From assembly GCA_900555345.1 (NCBI GenBank), contig USKS01000126.1:1-5309 (forward strand): a stretch of 5,309 nucleotides of DNA. The letters are read 5' to 3'. The position numbers and the translations under genes are program-made. The notes beneath the pieces were generated by a model. That model made no database searches. It was not told the DNA's origin and was given only the letters and a program-made list of their open reading frames with translations. Shown here piece after piece: positions 5,307-5,309 of this stretch (within the stretch, counting starts at the first letter, position 1; each line of letters begins with the position of its first letter). This DNA comes from an uncultured Eubacteriales bacterium. Its GTDB lineage: Bacteria > Bacillota_A > Clostridia > Oscillospirales > CAG-272.

Positions 5307-5309
5307 TCA

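Noticed and set aside
1..5309. A CRISPR array, toxin-antitoxin or phage-defence system
   Set aside because: There are no regularly spaced repeats, no cas-like or toxin-like genes and no integrase; the small NTPase and GNAT/ASCH genes alone do not justify such a call.

Overview
The window looks like a contig end from a Gram-positive, probably strictly anaerobic gut-type Clostridia (Oscillospiraceae-like is my best guess). This rests on strong GGAGG-type ribosome binding sites, tight gene packing, A-tract/T-tract bidirectional terminators, cysteine-rich cytosolic enzymes and family resemblances recalled from memory. No rRNA or other taxonomic marker is present, so the placement is an inference.

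Left edge (1-38): synthetic DNA. Positions 6-38 match the Illumina Nextera Read 1 transposase adapter, including the full 19-bp mosaic end. Positions 1-5 fit the end of an i5 index. Native sequence begins at about 39.

Plus-strand cluster (41-3566): three tightly packed genes, apparently one transcript. The first is a 5'-truncated pepD (M20C Xaa-His/cytosol non-specific dipeptidase), which runs back to the adapter junction; the GTG at 143 is not its start. It overlaps galM (aldose 1-epimerase) by 4 bases. Eight bases later comes a two-domain protein with an N-terminal HAD hydrolase and a C-terminal GNAT acetyltransferase. The genes suggest housekeeping salvage (dipeptide hydrolysis, sugar anomer interconversion, phosphate ester hydrolysis, acyl transfer) rather than one obvious pathway.

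A strong bidirectional terminator (3611-3646) separates this cluster from convergent minus-strand genes.

Minus-strand block (5309 down to 3659): reading leftwards there is a hairpin terminator at the right edge, a promoter with a consensus -10, and a small P-loop NTPase of unknown role (5148-4741). Next comes a perfect 36-base palindrome (4691-4726), then a GNAT-ASCH fusion protein (4657-3659). The P-loop gene and its flanks are visibly lower in G+C than the rest.

The most notable biology is a pair of GNAT domain fusions (HAD-GNAT and GNAT-ASCH) facing each other across one terminator, and the perfect palindrome just upstream of GNAT-ASCH. I see no CRISPR array, transposase, tRNA, rRNA or phage gene, and nothing that I can defend as a new multi-gene system.
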